DNA from: Clostridia bacterium
GTDB taxonomy: Bacteria > Bacillota > Clostridia > Oscillospirales > Acutalibacteraceae
NCBI GenBank assembly: GCA_024404095.1
Contig: JAKSQO010000026.1
Coordinates: 1-41,380, forward strand
Length of the DNA stretch: 41,380 nt
Reading direction: 5' to 3'
In this document: piece by piece, positions 1 to 7,515 of the stretch
How the letters are laid out: each line of letters starts with the position of its first letter
Numbering within the stretch: position 1 is the stretch's first letter
The notes under the pieces: generated by a model
Told to the model about the DNA's origin: nothing
Seen by the model: only the letters and a program-made list of their open reading frames with translations
Databases searched by the model: none
Made by a program: the position numbers and the translations under genes

Positions 1-53
1 CCTGTGACCCTCTGCTTGTAAGGCAGATGCTCTCCCAGCTGAGCTATGCTCCC
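1..53 (-). tRNA. tRNA-Val (UAC), 3' part cut off by window edge
   Basis: Read on the minus strand, the stretch starts GGGAGCATAGCTCAGCTGGG, a standard acceptor strand and D arm. It continues with an anticodon arm of TCTGC / CTTACAA / GCAGA. The seven-base loop puts anticodon TAC at 18-20 (plus strand gta), so it reads valine GUA codons. The variable region and the start of the T arm follow, then the window ends; about 53 of the expected 76 bases are present. It lies downstream of hslO on the same strand but has its own promoter at 103-131. Confidence 0.93.
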
Positions 54-102
54 ATCTGGACGCCATTTTTCTTTGTCAACCGCTGTCGCAGTCGACTTAA
101 TT

Positions 103-131
103 ACTATACTACAACATTTTGAATTTGTCAA
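103..131 (-). promoter_or_regulatory. Promoter of tRNA-Val
   Basis: On the minus strand TTGACA (126-131) is followed after exactly 17 bases by TATAGT (103-108). Transcription would start near 96, about 43 bases before the mature tRNA 5' end, leaving a short leader for RNase P to remove. I see no convincing intrinsic terminator between hslO and this promoter, only an A/T-rich weak hairpin, so read-through from hslO is possible. Confidence 0.75.
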
Positions 132-150
132 TAGTTTTTTGTAAAAAATC

Positions 151-1029
151 TTAACTTTTTGCTTTTTTTATTAGATTTCTCATTTCCACAGATGTGAATG
201 AATATTTCTTATCGCAGAACTGACATGATACCTCGGTCTTCTCATCCTCGGCAAGCTCCTTAAGAGATTCAAGTCCTGTTGAAATCAGGGCAGCTTCAAC
301 TCTTTCACGTGAGCATTTGCACTCATAAACGGGGTTTGCCTCGTCAAGAATATCGAGTTCAAATTCGCTGAGAACCTTTTTGCAGATATCCTCAGGGGAG
401 AGACCGTCGGTCAGCATCTGAGTTACTGACGGAATGTCCTTGATACAACGCTCAACAGCATCAATTGTCTCGTCGGGAGCATACGGAAGGAGCTGGATAA
501 TAAATCCGCCTGCCGCTTTAATTGAAAGGTCAGGATTGACAAGAACGCCGAGGGCGCAAACTGTTGGTATCTGTTCGCTGATTGCATAATAGCTTGTGAT
601 ATCCTCGGCAATTTCACCGCTGATAATCGGTGTCTGACCTATGTAAGGCTCTTTCAGGTTAAGGTCCTTAATAACCGTAAGTGAGCCGTCAGTACCGACT
701 GCGCCTGCGACGTCAAGCTTGCCCTTGGCATTGAGCGGAATCTCAACAACGGAGTTCATAACGTATCCGCGTGCGTTGCCGCTGCTGTCGGAAACCGCAA
801 TAACCGAGCCGGCAGGACCGCCGCCGTTAAGTCTTAATGTAATTGAATCGTTCTCGCCCTTAAGCATACTGCCCATAAGGCTTGAAGCGGTGAGAAGTCT
901 GCCGAGAGCGGCAGAGGTTACGGCAGAGGTCTGATGAATTCTCTGTGCCTCCTCAACCATATCTGTTGTATCGGCAGCCATCATAACGACTGTCGCGTCC
1001 TGTGAAATGCATCTGATAAGTTTACCCAT
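151..1029 (-). CDS. hslO: Hsp33 redox-regulated chaperone
   Basis: A 292-residue protein of usual Hsp33 length. Hsp33 is a cytoplasmic holdase: zinc is bound in the reduced state, and oxidation releases the zinc, unfolds the linker and activates binding of unfolded proteins. The four zinc cysteines are visible as C237-x-C239 and C269-x2-C272 in the C-terminal domain, and the N-terminal domain has the family pattern around RLNGGGPAGS. The ATG follows the methyltransferase stop by six bases, so it is the third gene of a leftward operon yerC - methyltransferase - hslO. A link between the methyltransferase and redox stress is not shown by the sequence. Confidence 0.95.
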   Translation of the reverse strand: MGKLIRCISQDATVVMMAADTTDMVEEAQRIHQTSAVTSAALGRLLTASSLMGSMLKGENDSITLRLNGGGPAGSVIAVSDSSGNARGYVMNSVVEIPLNAKGKLDVAGAVGTDGSLTVIKDLNLKEPYIGQTPIISGEIAEDITSYYAISEQIPTVCALGVLVNPDLSIKAAGGFIIQLLPYAPDETIDAVERCIKDIPSVTQMLTDGLSPEDICKKVLSEFELDILDEANPVYECKCSRERVEAALISTGLESLKELAEDEKTEVSCQFCDKKYSFTSVEMRNLIKKAKS

Positions 1030-1035
1030 TTTATT

Positions 1036-1791
1036 TCAATCCTCTTTTTTACCAATATATCTCGCAACAAATACGGCTCTCTGTGTTGTTTCACAAAGCG
1101 GCTTGTCGCTCATTTCATCAAATATATCTATAATTTCAAATTCGGCTTCGCTAAGCCATTTTTTATAATCATCTATCGGACAGGCGATTTCGCTGAAAAC
1201 CTCACTGCTTCTGAAATATGCATCGCCGTCCTGCTCAAAGATATCAAGACTGATATCAACGCTGTTATCCTCGTTGAGCTGATTCTGCCAAACGCAGTAA
1301 ACCTCGTCACAATCATAAACAAAAGTGTTGTTCCCGAGAATTTCACGGTGCTTATATATTGTATTCACGTCAAAGATAAATATTCCGCCGTGGTTCATAA
1401 AAAGTCCGACCTTGCCGATTACCTTGCGGATATCTTCGAGAGAATCAAGGTGGTTAAGACTGTCGAGAGTGCATACGGCAGCATCAACGGTGCCGTAGAG
1501 GTCAAGCTCTGTCATATCCTGACAAAGGAAAAGAATATGTTTTCCGCTTTCATACATCTTTTCCTGCGCCTGAGAAAGCATATCGTAGCTGTTGTCAACA
1601 CCAATCATCTCGTATCTGTCAGACAGTTCAAGAGTAAGTGTACCTGTGCCGCAGGCAAGGTCAAGCACGTCAGCACCGTCCTTTACGCCACAGCGTTCAA
1701 AAAGCGTGCGGATAAACTCAGCACGCCCGGTATAATTCACGTTTTCTGTCAGCCTGTCATAGACAAAGGCAAAATCGCAGTAATTACTCAT
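1036..1791 (-). CDS. Class I SAM-dependent methyltransferase
   Basis: A 251-residue cytoplasmic protein with the Rossmann-type SAM-binding motif I VLDLACGTG at residues 42-50, an acidic residue ending strand 2 (GVDNS, about 64-68) and a motif IV-like stretch (VDAAVCTLDSLNHL). This is the pattern of class I methyltransferases, of the kind often annotated as uncharacterised in Firmicutes. The substrate cannot be told from the sequence. Its start overlaps the end of yerC by eight bases, which suggests translational coupling, and it ends six bases before hslO. Confidence 0.85.
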   Translation of the reverse strand: MSNYCDFAFVYDRLTENVNYTGRAEFIRTLFERCGVKDGADVLDLACGTGTLTLELSDRYEMIGVDNSYDMLSQAQEKMYESGKHILFLCQDMTELDLYGTVDAAVCTLDSLNHLDSLEDIRKVIGKVGLFMNHGGIFIFDVNTIYKHREILGNNTFVYDCDEVYCVWQNQLNEDNSVDISLDIFEQDGDAYFRSSEVFSEIACPIDDYKKWLSEAEFEIIDIFDEMSDKPLCETTQRAVFVARYIGKKED

Positions 1792-2080
1792 CGTCTTTCA
1801 TCCTGCTGAATAATTTTTCGTAGCTGCCTCTTCCCATTTGCAGCGAACGCTTAACTCTGCTTACCGTTGCTGTGCTTGCGCCTGTTGTTTTAACAATATC
1901 GCTGTAAACACAGTTGTTCAGGAGCATTTTTGCAACAGCAATGCGCTGTGAAATTGCTTTCAGCTCGGTAACTGTGCAAAGGTCATCAAGAAAGTCCGCA
2001 CACTCCTGCTCATTTTCAACAGCGAGGAAGCCTTTGATAAGCAAATCAAGGTTTTTACTGCTGTTATTATTGTCTGTCAT
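1784..2080 (-). CDS. yerC: YerC/YecD family TrpR-related protein
   Basis: A 98-residue protein matching the small TrpR-like family of Firmicutes (B. subtilis YerC). Residues 35-55 hold the family helix (VTELKAISQRIAVAKML). Residues 60-80 form a helix-turn-helix in which TTGASTATVSRVKRSL is the recognition part. Family members are presumed DNA-binding regulators, but their ligand and targets are generally unknown and the tryptophan link of TrpR should not be assumed. It is the first gene of the leftward operon with the methyltransferase and hslO, with a promoter at 2114-2142. Confidence 0.88.
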   Translation of the reverse strand: MTDNNNSSKNLDLLIKGFLAVENEQECADFLDDLCTVTELKAISQRIAVAKMLLNNCVYSDIVKTTGASTATVSRVKRSLQMGRGSYEKLFSRMKDDE

Positions 2081-2113
2081 ATTAACATCTCCGCCATGTT
2101 TAATGATATTGAT

Positions 2114-2142
2114 ATTTTAACACACTAAATTATAAAAGTAAA
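2114..2142 (-). promoter_or_regulatory. Promoter of yerC-methyltransferase-hslO operon
   Basis: Minus strand TTTACT (2137-2142), 17 bases, TAAAAT (2114-2119). The predicted start lies about 27 bases upstream of the yerC ATG. It is divergent from the tarI promoter 46 bases away. Confidence 0.6.
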
Positions 2143-2187
2143 GAGCCTGATTAAAACTAAACAGCAAAATATACGTTTATCTGTTTA

Positions 2188-2216
2188 TTGACAAAGAAAA
2201 AAGGGTATAGTATAAT
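2188..2216 (+). promoter_or_regulatory. Promoter of tarI-tarJ
   Basis: Full consensus: TTGACA (2188-2193), 17 bases, TATAAT (2211-2216). The transcript would begin about 27 bases before the tarI ATG; the ribosome binding site is the GAGGT near 2238. Confidence 0.82.
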
Positions 2217-2249
2217 TTATCTGTATCAATTTGAATCGAGGTAATTTTT

Positions 2250-2957
2250 ATGAATATAGCAGTTGTTCTTGCCGGCGGTTCCGGCACAAGAATGGGTATG
2301 GTTGACAGACCCAAGCAGTTTATTGATATTTACGGCAAGCCCGTTATTATTCACACTCTTGAAGCATTTGAAATCAACAGCCGTATTGACGCTATCTGTG
2401 TTGTCTGCGTCAAGGAGTGGCAGGATGACCTTAAAATGTGGCTCAAGGAATATGATGTGCGCAAGGTTCGCTGGATTGCGAACGCAGGTTCTTCACGCCA
2501 GGAGTCTTCGCTCAATGCTCTTAATGCAATAAAGGAGGATTGCGGTGATGATGATTATGTTATCATTCACGATGCAGCAAGACCCCTTGTTTCGCAGAAA
2601 ATTATCAACGAAAATATTGATAAGGTTCGTGAGTTCGGTGCCTGTGATACGGTTGTTCCCGCACACGATACTATTATCAGAAGCGTTGACGGCGAGAGCC
2701 TTGAATCCATTCCTGCTCGTAAGGAGCTTTATATGGGTCAGACGCCTCAGTCATTCAAATATTCAATTGTACGCAAGGCATATGACGATTATTTTGCACT
2801 TCCCGAGGACAAGCGTCCCGAGATGACTGATGACTGCGGACTTGTTCTCAGCAGCGGTGTTAAAATCGGCATGGCTATGGGCGATAAGCTCAATATGAAA
2901 ATTACAACAATGGAGGATCTGCTCCTTGTTAAGTCTATTGTCAGAACAGGAAGATAA
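2250..2957 (+). CDS. tarI: Ribitol-5-phosphate cytidylyltransferase (TarI/IspD family)
   Basis: A 235-residue nucleotidyltransferase that joins CTP to a polyol phosphate. The CTP-binding signature LAGGSGTRMG is at residues 7-16, PKQF at 21-24 and HDAARP at 107-112, and the C-terminal region has the TDDCGLV segment. IspD (methylerythritol pathway) and TarI share this fold. TarI is preferred because of the PKQF motif and because the next gene, 11 bases downstream, is a TarJ-type dehydrogenase; together they make CDP-ribitol from ribulose 5-phosphate. No ispF or other isoprenoid gene is next to it. The product would feed ribitol into a wall or surface polymer, but no polymerase or transferase for one is in the window. 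Confidence 0.86.
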   Translation: MNIAVVLAGGSGTRMGMVDRPKQFIDIYGKPVIIHTLEAFEINSRIDAICVVCVKEWQDDLKMWLKEYDVRKVRWIANAGSSRQESSLNALNAIKEDCGDDDYVIIHDAARPLVSQKIINENIDKVREFGACDTVVPAHDTIIRSVDGESLESIPARKELYMGQTPQSFKYSIVRKAYDDYFALPEDKRPEMTDDCGLVLSSGVKIGMAMGDKLNMKITTMEDLLLVKSIVRTGR

Positions 2958-2968
2958 GGTGATTTAAC

Positions 2969-4015
2969 TTGTTCGCAAAAAGCTATAAGATAACTGAACC
3001 GAAAAGGTTTGAAATTTTTGTTGAGGATATTCAGAACAGAGATGTTCTTGTTCGTCCCGAGTATCTTGCGGTATGTAAGGCTGATATACGCTACTATCTT
3101 GGCAACAGAAGCCTTAATGTGCTTAAAAGAAAGTTCCCGATGAGCCTTATCCATGAGGCAACAGGTGTTGTTGTCAAGGATAAGTCAGGAGAGTTTGAAG
3201 AGGGTCAGCGTGTTGTTTTGCTCCCGTGCCGTAAGGCTGAGGACTGTGACGGCACAAAATGCGATGAATGTGTGCGCAATAATCCTCATCTGCTTGACAA
3301 TTACTGTCCCGAATCAAAGTTCTGCTCGAGCAACCACGACGGATTCAGCAAGGAGCTTATGGATATCGAAAAGGATTATCTTCTTCCGATTCCCGATGAG
3401 GTTGGTGCTGAGGCTGTGTTCTCAGAGCTTCTTTCTGTCGGCTGCTGTGCCCTCAGACGTGCAGGCCTTGACAAGTCAAACGCTCCGAAGAATATCGCAA
3501 TCTGGGGCGACGGAATTATGGGCTATGTTATCGCACTTGTTGCAAAGTACAGTCTTGACTGCCGTGTTGACGTTATCGGACTGAGCAAGGAAAAGCTTGC
3601 GATGTTTGACTTTGCAGATGTCTACTATTCGAACGATATCGAAGAGCTTCCGAGAATGACAGTTGCGATTGAGGCTGTCGGCGGTAATGCCTCGGGTATT
3701 GCGGCAAATCAGGCTATTGACAAGCTTTATTCGGGCGGCAAGCTCATACTCTGCGGTGTTGCCAATGACAATATTCCGCTCAATACAAGAATGGTGCTTG
3801 AACACGGTATTTCAATCAGAGGTACAACACGAAGCACACGCTGTGACTTTGAGCAGGCACTTGAGCTTCTTAAAATCAAGGATTTCCGTGAGCGTGTACT
3901 GAAAATGCTTCTTTCGGTTGAAGAGGTCGACGATATCAGAAAATACTATGCGGTATTTGAGAAGGAGTCAAAGTCAACTGCTCTCGGCAAGAATATAATG
4001 AAAATTTCGTTTTAA
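2969..4015 (+). CDS. tarJ: Ribulose-5-phosphate reductase, TarJ-like zinc alcohol dehydrogenase
   Basis: A 348-residue medium-chain dehydrogenase. C36 (AVCKADIRYY) and H62-E63 (IHEATG) are the expected catalytic zinc ligands. A cysteine cluster C87, C93, C98, C101 corresponds to the structural zinc lobe. The cofactor fold begins at IAIWGDGIMG (about 176-185). TarJ reduces ribulose 5-phosphate to ribitol 5-phosphate with NADPH, the step before TarI. The start is TTG, preceded by AAGGTGAT overlapping the tarI stop, and no ATG is close enough to replace it. The gene ends at a strong bidirectional terminator. Confidence 0.86.
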   Translation: MFAKSYKITEPKRFEIFVEDIQNRDVLVRPEYLAVCKADIRYYLGNRSLNVLKRKFPMSLIHEATGVVVKDKSGEFEEGQRVVLLPCRKAEDCDGTKCDECVRNNPHLLDNYCPESKFCSSNHDGFSKELMDIEKDYLLPIPDEVGAEAVFSELLSVGCCALRRAGLDKSNAPKNIAIWGDGIMGYVIALVAKYSLDCRVDVIGLSKEKLAMFDFADVYYSNDIEELPRMTVAIEAVGGNASGIAANQAIDKLYSGGKLILCGVANDNIPLNTRMVLEHGISIRGTTRSTRCDFEQALELLKIKDFRERVLKMLLSVEEVDDIRKYYAVFEKESKSTALGKNIMKISF

Positions 4016-4021
4016 ATAAAT

Positions 4022-4045
4022 GGGGCTGTCGGATTTGACAGCCCC
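4022..4045. terminator. Bidirectional intrinsic terminator, tarJ / GH42
   Basis: Perfect nine-base stem GGGGCTGTC / GACAGCCCC (4022-4030 and 4037-4045) with loop GGATTT. Rightward it is followed by TGATTTGTTAT; leftward by a TTTATTT tract. It sits between converging genes and serves both. Confidence 0.85.
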
Positions 4046-4064
4046 TGATTTGTTATATTCGGAT

Positions 4065-6062
4065 TTATTTAAGAACCATATATCCGTAGACGGGGAGTGC
4101 TACACTTCCGTCTGTTTTTTTGCCGTTGAGAACGTCAAAGTATTCTTTATCAAGCTGAACGGTTGTGTCCTTGCCCGAGAAATTCATAACGAAAATATAG
4201 TCTCCGCGCTTTCTGATGAAAACATTTTCTTCTGTAACTATATTGCTGTCAGACGTAATACCGATATCTTTAATCAGCTCATCGCAGAAATCAAGCGCAA
4301 AGTCGGCATCATTTCTGAAAGCGATGTAGTAGGCTGTTCCGTTTTTGTAGCTGTTCTTTGTTACGGCAGGCATACCGGCATAGAAATCAGAGCTGTACTT
4401 TCCGAGTATCTCAGCACCCTGTGCGTGGATTATATCACATACGAAGTCAACTGAATATTCTTTACCGTTGTACTCAGCCTTGTTGTGCATATTTTCGGGC
4501 AGGCTGTCCGTTTCCTCAGCCCAGATACCGAAAACGTCTTTCAGCTTTCCTGCAGGGAAACCACCGAGATGACAACGGTCATTTTTGTCGGTTACGCCGA
4601 GAAGATATGTGCCTGCAAAGTTACCGCCGTTCTTAACATAGCTTTCAATTTTGTCCTCTGTGTCATCCTTGAAAGAGTAGAGGAAGGGGGCAACAATTAA
4701 ATCATACTTTGAAAAATCATCATCCATGGAAATAACATCAACGGGTATTCCTCGTTTTCGGAAAGAATCATACCATTTTACAGATTCTTTGACATAGTCA
4801 CGATGCTGATTGTTGTAGCCGTTATAATACTTTATTGCCCACATATTTTCCCAGTCGAAAATTACTGCAACCTTGCTGTCTGTGCGTCCGTCAACAACAC
4901 CGCTCAGCTTTTCGAGGTCCTTGCCGAGCTTTGTAACCTCACGGAAAACACGTGTGTTTTCATGACCGCAATGGTCAACTACCGCACCGTGGAATTTCTC
5001 GTGTCCGCCTCGAGCCTTGCGCCATTGGAAATACTGTACGCTGTCCGAGCCGTGCGCAACCGCCTGAATGGATGTCAGAGTGTGAGTACCGGGATGCGGT
5101 ATTTTATTGACGGGTCGCCAGTTTACTATTGACGGAGTGCTTTCCATCATAAAAAACGGCTGACCGCCTTTGATTGAACGGTATAAATCGTGGTTAAATG
5201 CTGCTTCAGCAGCCTCATCCATATCTTTTCCGACTGCCCAATATGGATAGTTATCCCACGAAACAACATCAATGTGCTTTGCCATTTCCTGATAGTTTAT
5301 GCCGTCGTATGTACGCATGAAATTGGTGGTAATCGGAATATCGGGTGTGATTTCACGCAGAGGCGCAATCTCGTTTTCGAGGAATGAGATATGGCTGTCA
5401 GAAACAAATCTGCGCCAGCTGAGCTTCATAGCGGAAACGTGGCTTTCGCCTCTTTCTTTCGGAGAGCTGAGCTGATTCCAGTCTGTTATCTGATGGCTCC
5501 AGAATCCGCTCCACCACGCATCGTTCAGCTCGTCAAGGCTGTTGTGATAGTAGGTCTTAAGCCACTCTACAAATGCCTGACGGCACAGCTCACAATGACA
5601 CGCACCGCTGTATTCGTTGGATATGTGCCACATTTTGAGCGCAGGATGATTTTTATATCTTTCTGCAAGCATACGATTGATGTTTTGTACCTTTTCTCTG
5701 TAAATCGGGGAAGTCAGACAATGGTTGTGACGCACACCGAATTCGTTGCGTATACCGTTTTCTTCAACACGGAGAACCTCAGGATACTTCTGTGCAAGCC
5801 ATGCAGGTCTTGCTCCTGACGGAGTGGCAAGAATTGCGCCGATTCCGTTTTCGTGGAGCTTATCCATAATTGTGTCAAGCCACTCAAAGTTGTAAACTCC
5901 CTCTTCCGGCTCAAGCAGAGCCCATGAAAAAATGCTGATAGTTGCGCTGTTGATATGAGCGAGCTTCATAAGTCTCATATCCTCGTCCCATACCTCGGGT
6001 GTTTTTATCCATTGGTCGGGATTGTAGTCACCGCCGTGAACAAGATGGTCAAAACTGAACAT
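4065..6062 (-). CDS. Beta-galactosidase, glycoside hydrolase family 42
   Basis: A 665-residue protein with the GH42 layout: N-terminal TIM barrel (about 1-385), trimerisation domain (about 395-600) and small beta domain. The acid/base is E150 (HISNEYSG) and the nucleophile E307 (FFMMEST). C115 with C155, C157 and C160 form the zinc cluster known in GH42 enzymes. There is no signal peptide, so it works in the cytoplasm on imported galactosides. Its AGGAGAG ribosome binding site overlaps the stop of the dockerin gene ten bases upstream, so it is the last gene of the operon malQ - dockerin protein - GH42. Substrate size is not predictable from sequence alone. Confidence 0.95.
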   Translation of the reverse strand: MFSFDHLVHGGDYNPDQWIKTPEVWDEDMRLMKLAHINSATISIFSWALLEPEEGVYNFEWLDTIMDKLHENGIGAILATPSGARPAWLAQKYPEVLRVEENGIRNEFGVRHNHCLTSPIYREKVQNINRMLAERYKNHPALKMWHISNEYSGACHCELCRQAFVEWLKTYYHNSLDELNDAWWSGFWSHQITDWNQLSSPKERGESHVSAMKLSWRRFVSDSHISFLENEIAPLREITPDIPITTNFMRTYDGINYQEMAKHIDVVSWDNYPYWAVGKDMDEAAEAAFNHDLYRSIKGGQPFFMMESTPSIVNWRPVNKIPHPGTHTLTSIQAVAHGSDSVQYFQWRKARGGHEKFHGAVVDHCGHENTRVFREVTKLGKDLEKLSGVVDGRTDSKVAVIFDWENMWAIKYYNGYNNQHRDYVKESVKWYDSFRKRGIPVDVISMDDDFSKYDLIVAPFLYSFKDDTEDKIESYVKNGGNFAGTYLLGVTDKNDRCHLGGFPAGKLKDVFGIWAEETDSLPENMHNKAEYNGKEYSVDFVCDIIHAQGAEILGKYSSDFYAGMPAVTKNSYKNGTAYYIAFRNDADFALDFCDELIKDIGITSDSNIVTEENVFIRKRGDYIFVMNFSGKDTTVQLDKEYFDVLNGKKTDGSVALPVYGYMVLK

Positions 6063-6072
6063 AATATCTCTC

Positions 6073-7500
6073 CTATCTGAGTCTGAGAATTGCGAAATAT
6101 TGTTTTAGAAACATATATATTTTTTCAAGAAAAGCGAATATCGGATTTGCTGTTTTGTCAGGCTCAACAACGGAATCCTGTTCAATCAGCTGAATGTAAT
6201 CGGCGTAAGCTGATGATGTTTCGATAAGCTCTTCCGTAGCTTTGCTCTGGTCGATTTTACTGAGAAGTATACCTGCCTGATTTAGAATATCAACGTCGGT
6301 GCTGTCGGTAACTCCGTCACGATTACAATCGGATGCTTTGTAAGCGGCTGTGCCGATATTGTCTTCTGTAAGCATTCCGTTAACAATAAAGCCTGTGAGA
6401 AGCGCATCCTGCCCGTCATACCAGCCGTCACCTGTTACGTCACCGTAGATGAGTACCGTATATGTGATTGCAACGCCTTCAGAATAAACAACGGTAACGG
6501 TTGAACCTGTTCCGATTCTGCTGCCTGTATATGGTGCGATTATGATTTCGGCGTCAATATCGTTCGTGTATTCTTTTTTGAATTCTTCTGCTGTAATTCC
6601 TGCTTTGAGACCTGAAACAATATTGTTTTCTGTGTTACAGTTTTTAAAAGCGAACGCAAGCTCAATTATTTCTGTTTTTCCGCAGACTGAGCATTTTCTT
6701 TCTGCAATTCCGTTCTGCTTTTCTGTCGGAAAAGATGTAATTTCAGTGTTACTCCACTTGTGTTCTGAGGGTTCAATATCATTTTTGTTAAAAATCCCGT
6801 TACACTCTGTGCAGAAATCAAATTCAATGCCTGCTTTTCCACAGACAACAGCAGATTTCATATGCAGAAGCGTGTGTCCGTGAGCAGGAATAACTGCCGT
6901 ATATTTTGAACCGCAGGAGCATTGATAAACTGTATATCCGTCAGCACAGCAGGTTTCGGGAACTGTTTCAAGAATTGTAATATAATCGTGCTGATGTGAA
7001 TCGTTGGCGATCGGGAGACGGTTCAGCACCTTGGTTTCGATTTCTTGCTCTGAATCGGTGCAGGAGATAATATTTACTGAAATATCGTCAGCAGATATAT
7101 CATCGGAAACAGCTTTCAGAAATTTACATATAATTATGTCTTCATCGATTGTGTCATATGCGATTGTAGTTGCAAAGCCGTATTTGCCTGTCTGTGTGTA
7201 TGGGATTGATATAACCGCACCGCCTGCACGCTTGGCTGTCTGCATAAAGACATAAAGCTCATCGCTCTCGTCAATGTAAACACAATCAGCAATTTTGTCG
7301 CTTGTCGGCACAAACTGAAGGTCAATCGAGTTAAAGGAACCGCTGTCAAGTCTTAAAGAAACAGTAACATAATCCTCAGTTTCCGTAACAATATTCAACG
7401 AAAAAACTGCTTGGGCTTCGTCTTCCTCTGCGTGCGAAATAATGCTGAAAGGCAGAATAATCAGAACAAAAGAAAGAATAAAAGATACAATTTTACGCAT
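6073..7500 (-). CDS. Secreted non-catalytic protein with C-terminal dockerin-like domain
   Basis: A 475-residue protein with a signal peptide (about 1-24, cut near SHAEE). Residues 32-150 are beta-rich and resemble cohesin-like modules, but the match is by pattern only. Residues 170-285 contain two or three Cys-pair units (QCSCGSKYTAVIPAHGH, CTEC, CSVCG), like the HxH/CxxC repeats common in Clostridia surface proteins. Residues 290-352 match the domain that often precedes dockerins. Two calcium loops follow, at 354-365 (starting DVTGDG) and 391-402 (starting DCNRDG), giving a type I dockerin-like pair. The last 20 residues are aromatic and hydrophobic with basic ends. No catalytic domain is visible. 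It is odd in lying between two cytoplasmic enzymes (malQ 15 bases before, GH42 ten bases after). Confidence 0.8.
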   Translation of the reverse strand: MRKIVSFILSFVLIILPFSIISHAEEDEAQAVFSLNIVTETEDYVTVSLRLDSGSFNSIDLQFVPTSDKIADCVYIDESDELYVFMQTAKRAGGAVISIPYTQTGKYGFATTIAYDTIDEDIIICKFLKAVSDDISADDISVNIISCTDSEQEIETKVLNRLPIANDSHQHDYITILETVPETCCADGYTVYQCSCGSKYTAVIPAHGHTLLHMKSAVVCGKAGIEFDFCTECNGIFNKNDIEPSEHKWSNTEITSFPTEKQNGIAERKCSVCGKTEIIELAFAFKNCNTENNIVSGLKAGITAEEFKKEYTNDIDAEIIIAPYTGSRIGTGSTVTVVYSEGVAITYTVLIYGDVTGDGWYDGQDALLTGFIVNGMLTEDNIGTAAYKASDCNRDGVTDSTDVDILNQAGILLSKIDQSKATEELIETSSAYADYIQLIEQDSVVEPDKTANPIFAFLEKIYMFLKQYFAILRLR

Positions 7501-7515
7501 AATTTCCCTCCGTAA

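Noticed and set aside
54..150. Intrinsic terminator between hslO and tRNA-Val
   Set aside because: Only a TTTTTT/AAAAAA hairpin without G/C pairs is visible; too weak to list.
1348..1809. 153-codon open frame on the plus strand
   Set aside because: It is the antisense of the methyltransferase, has no protein-like domain and no promoter or ribosome binding site. Many similar long frames opposite GH42, GH77, MetH and SerA are also shadows.
2250..2957. IspD (methylerythritol phosphate cytidylyltransferase)
   Set aside because: Same fold, but the PKQF motif and the directly following TarJ-type dehydrogenase favour TarI; an IspD role is not fully excluded.
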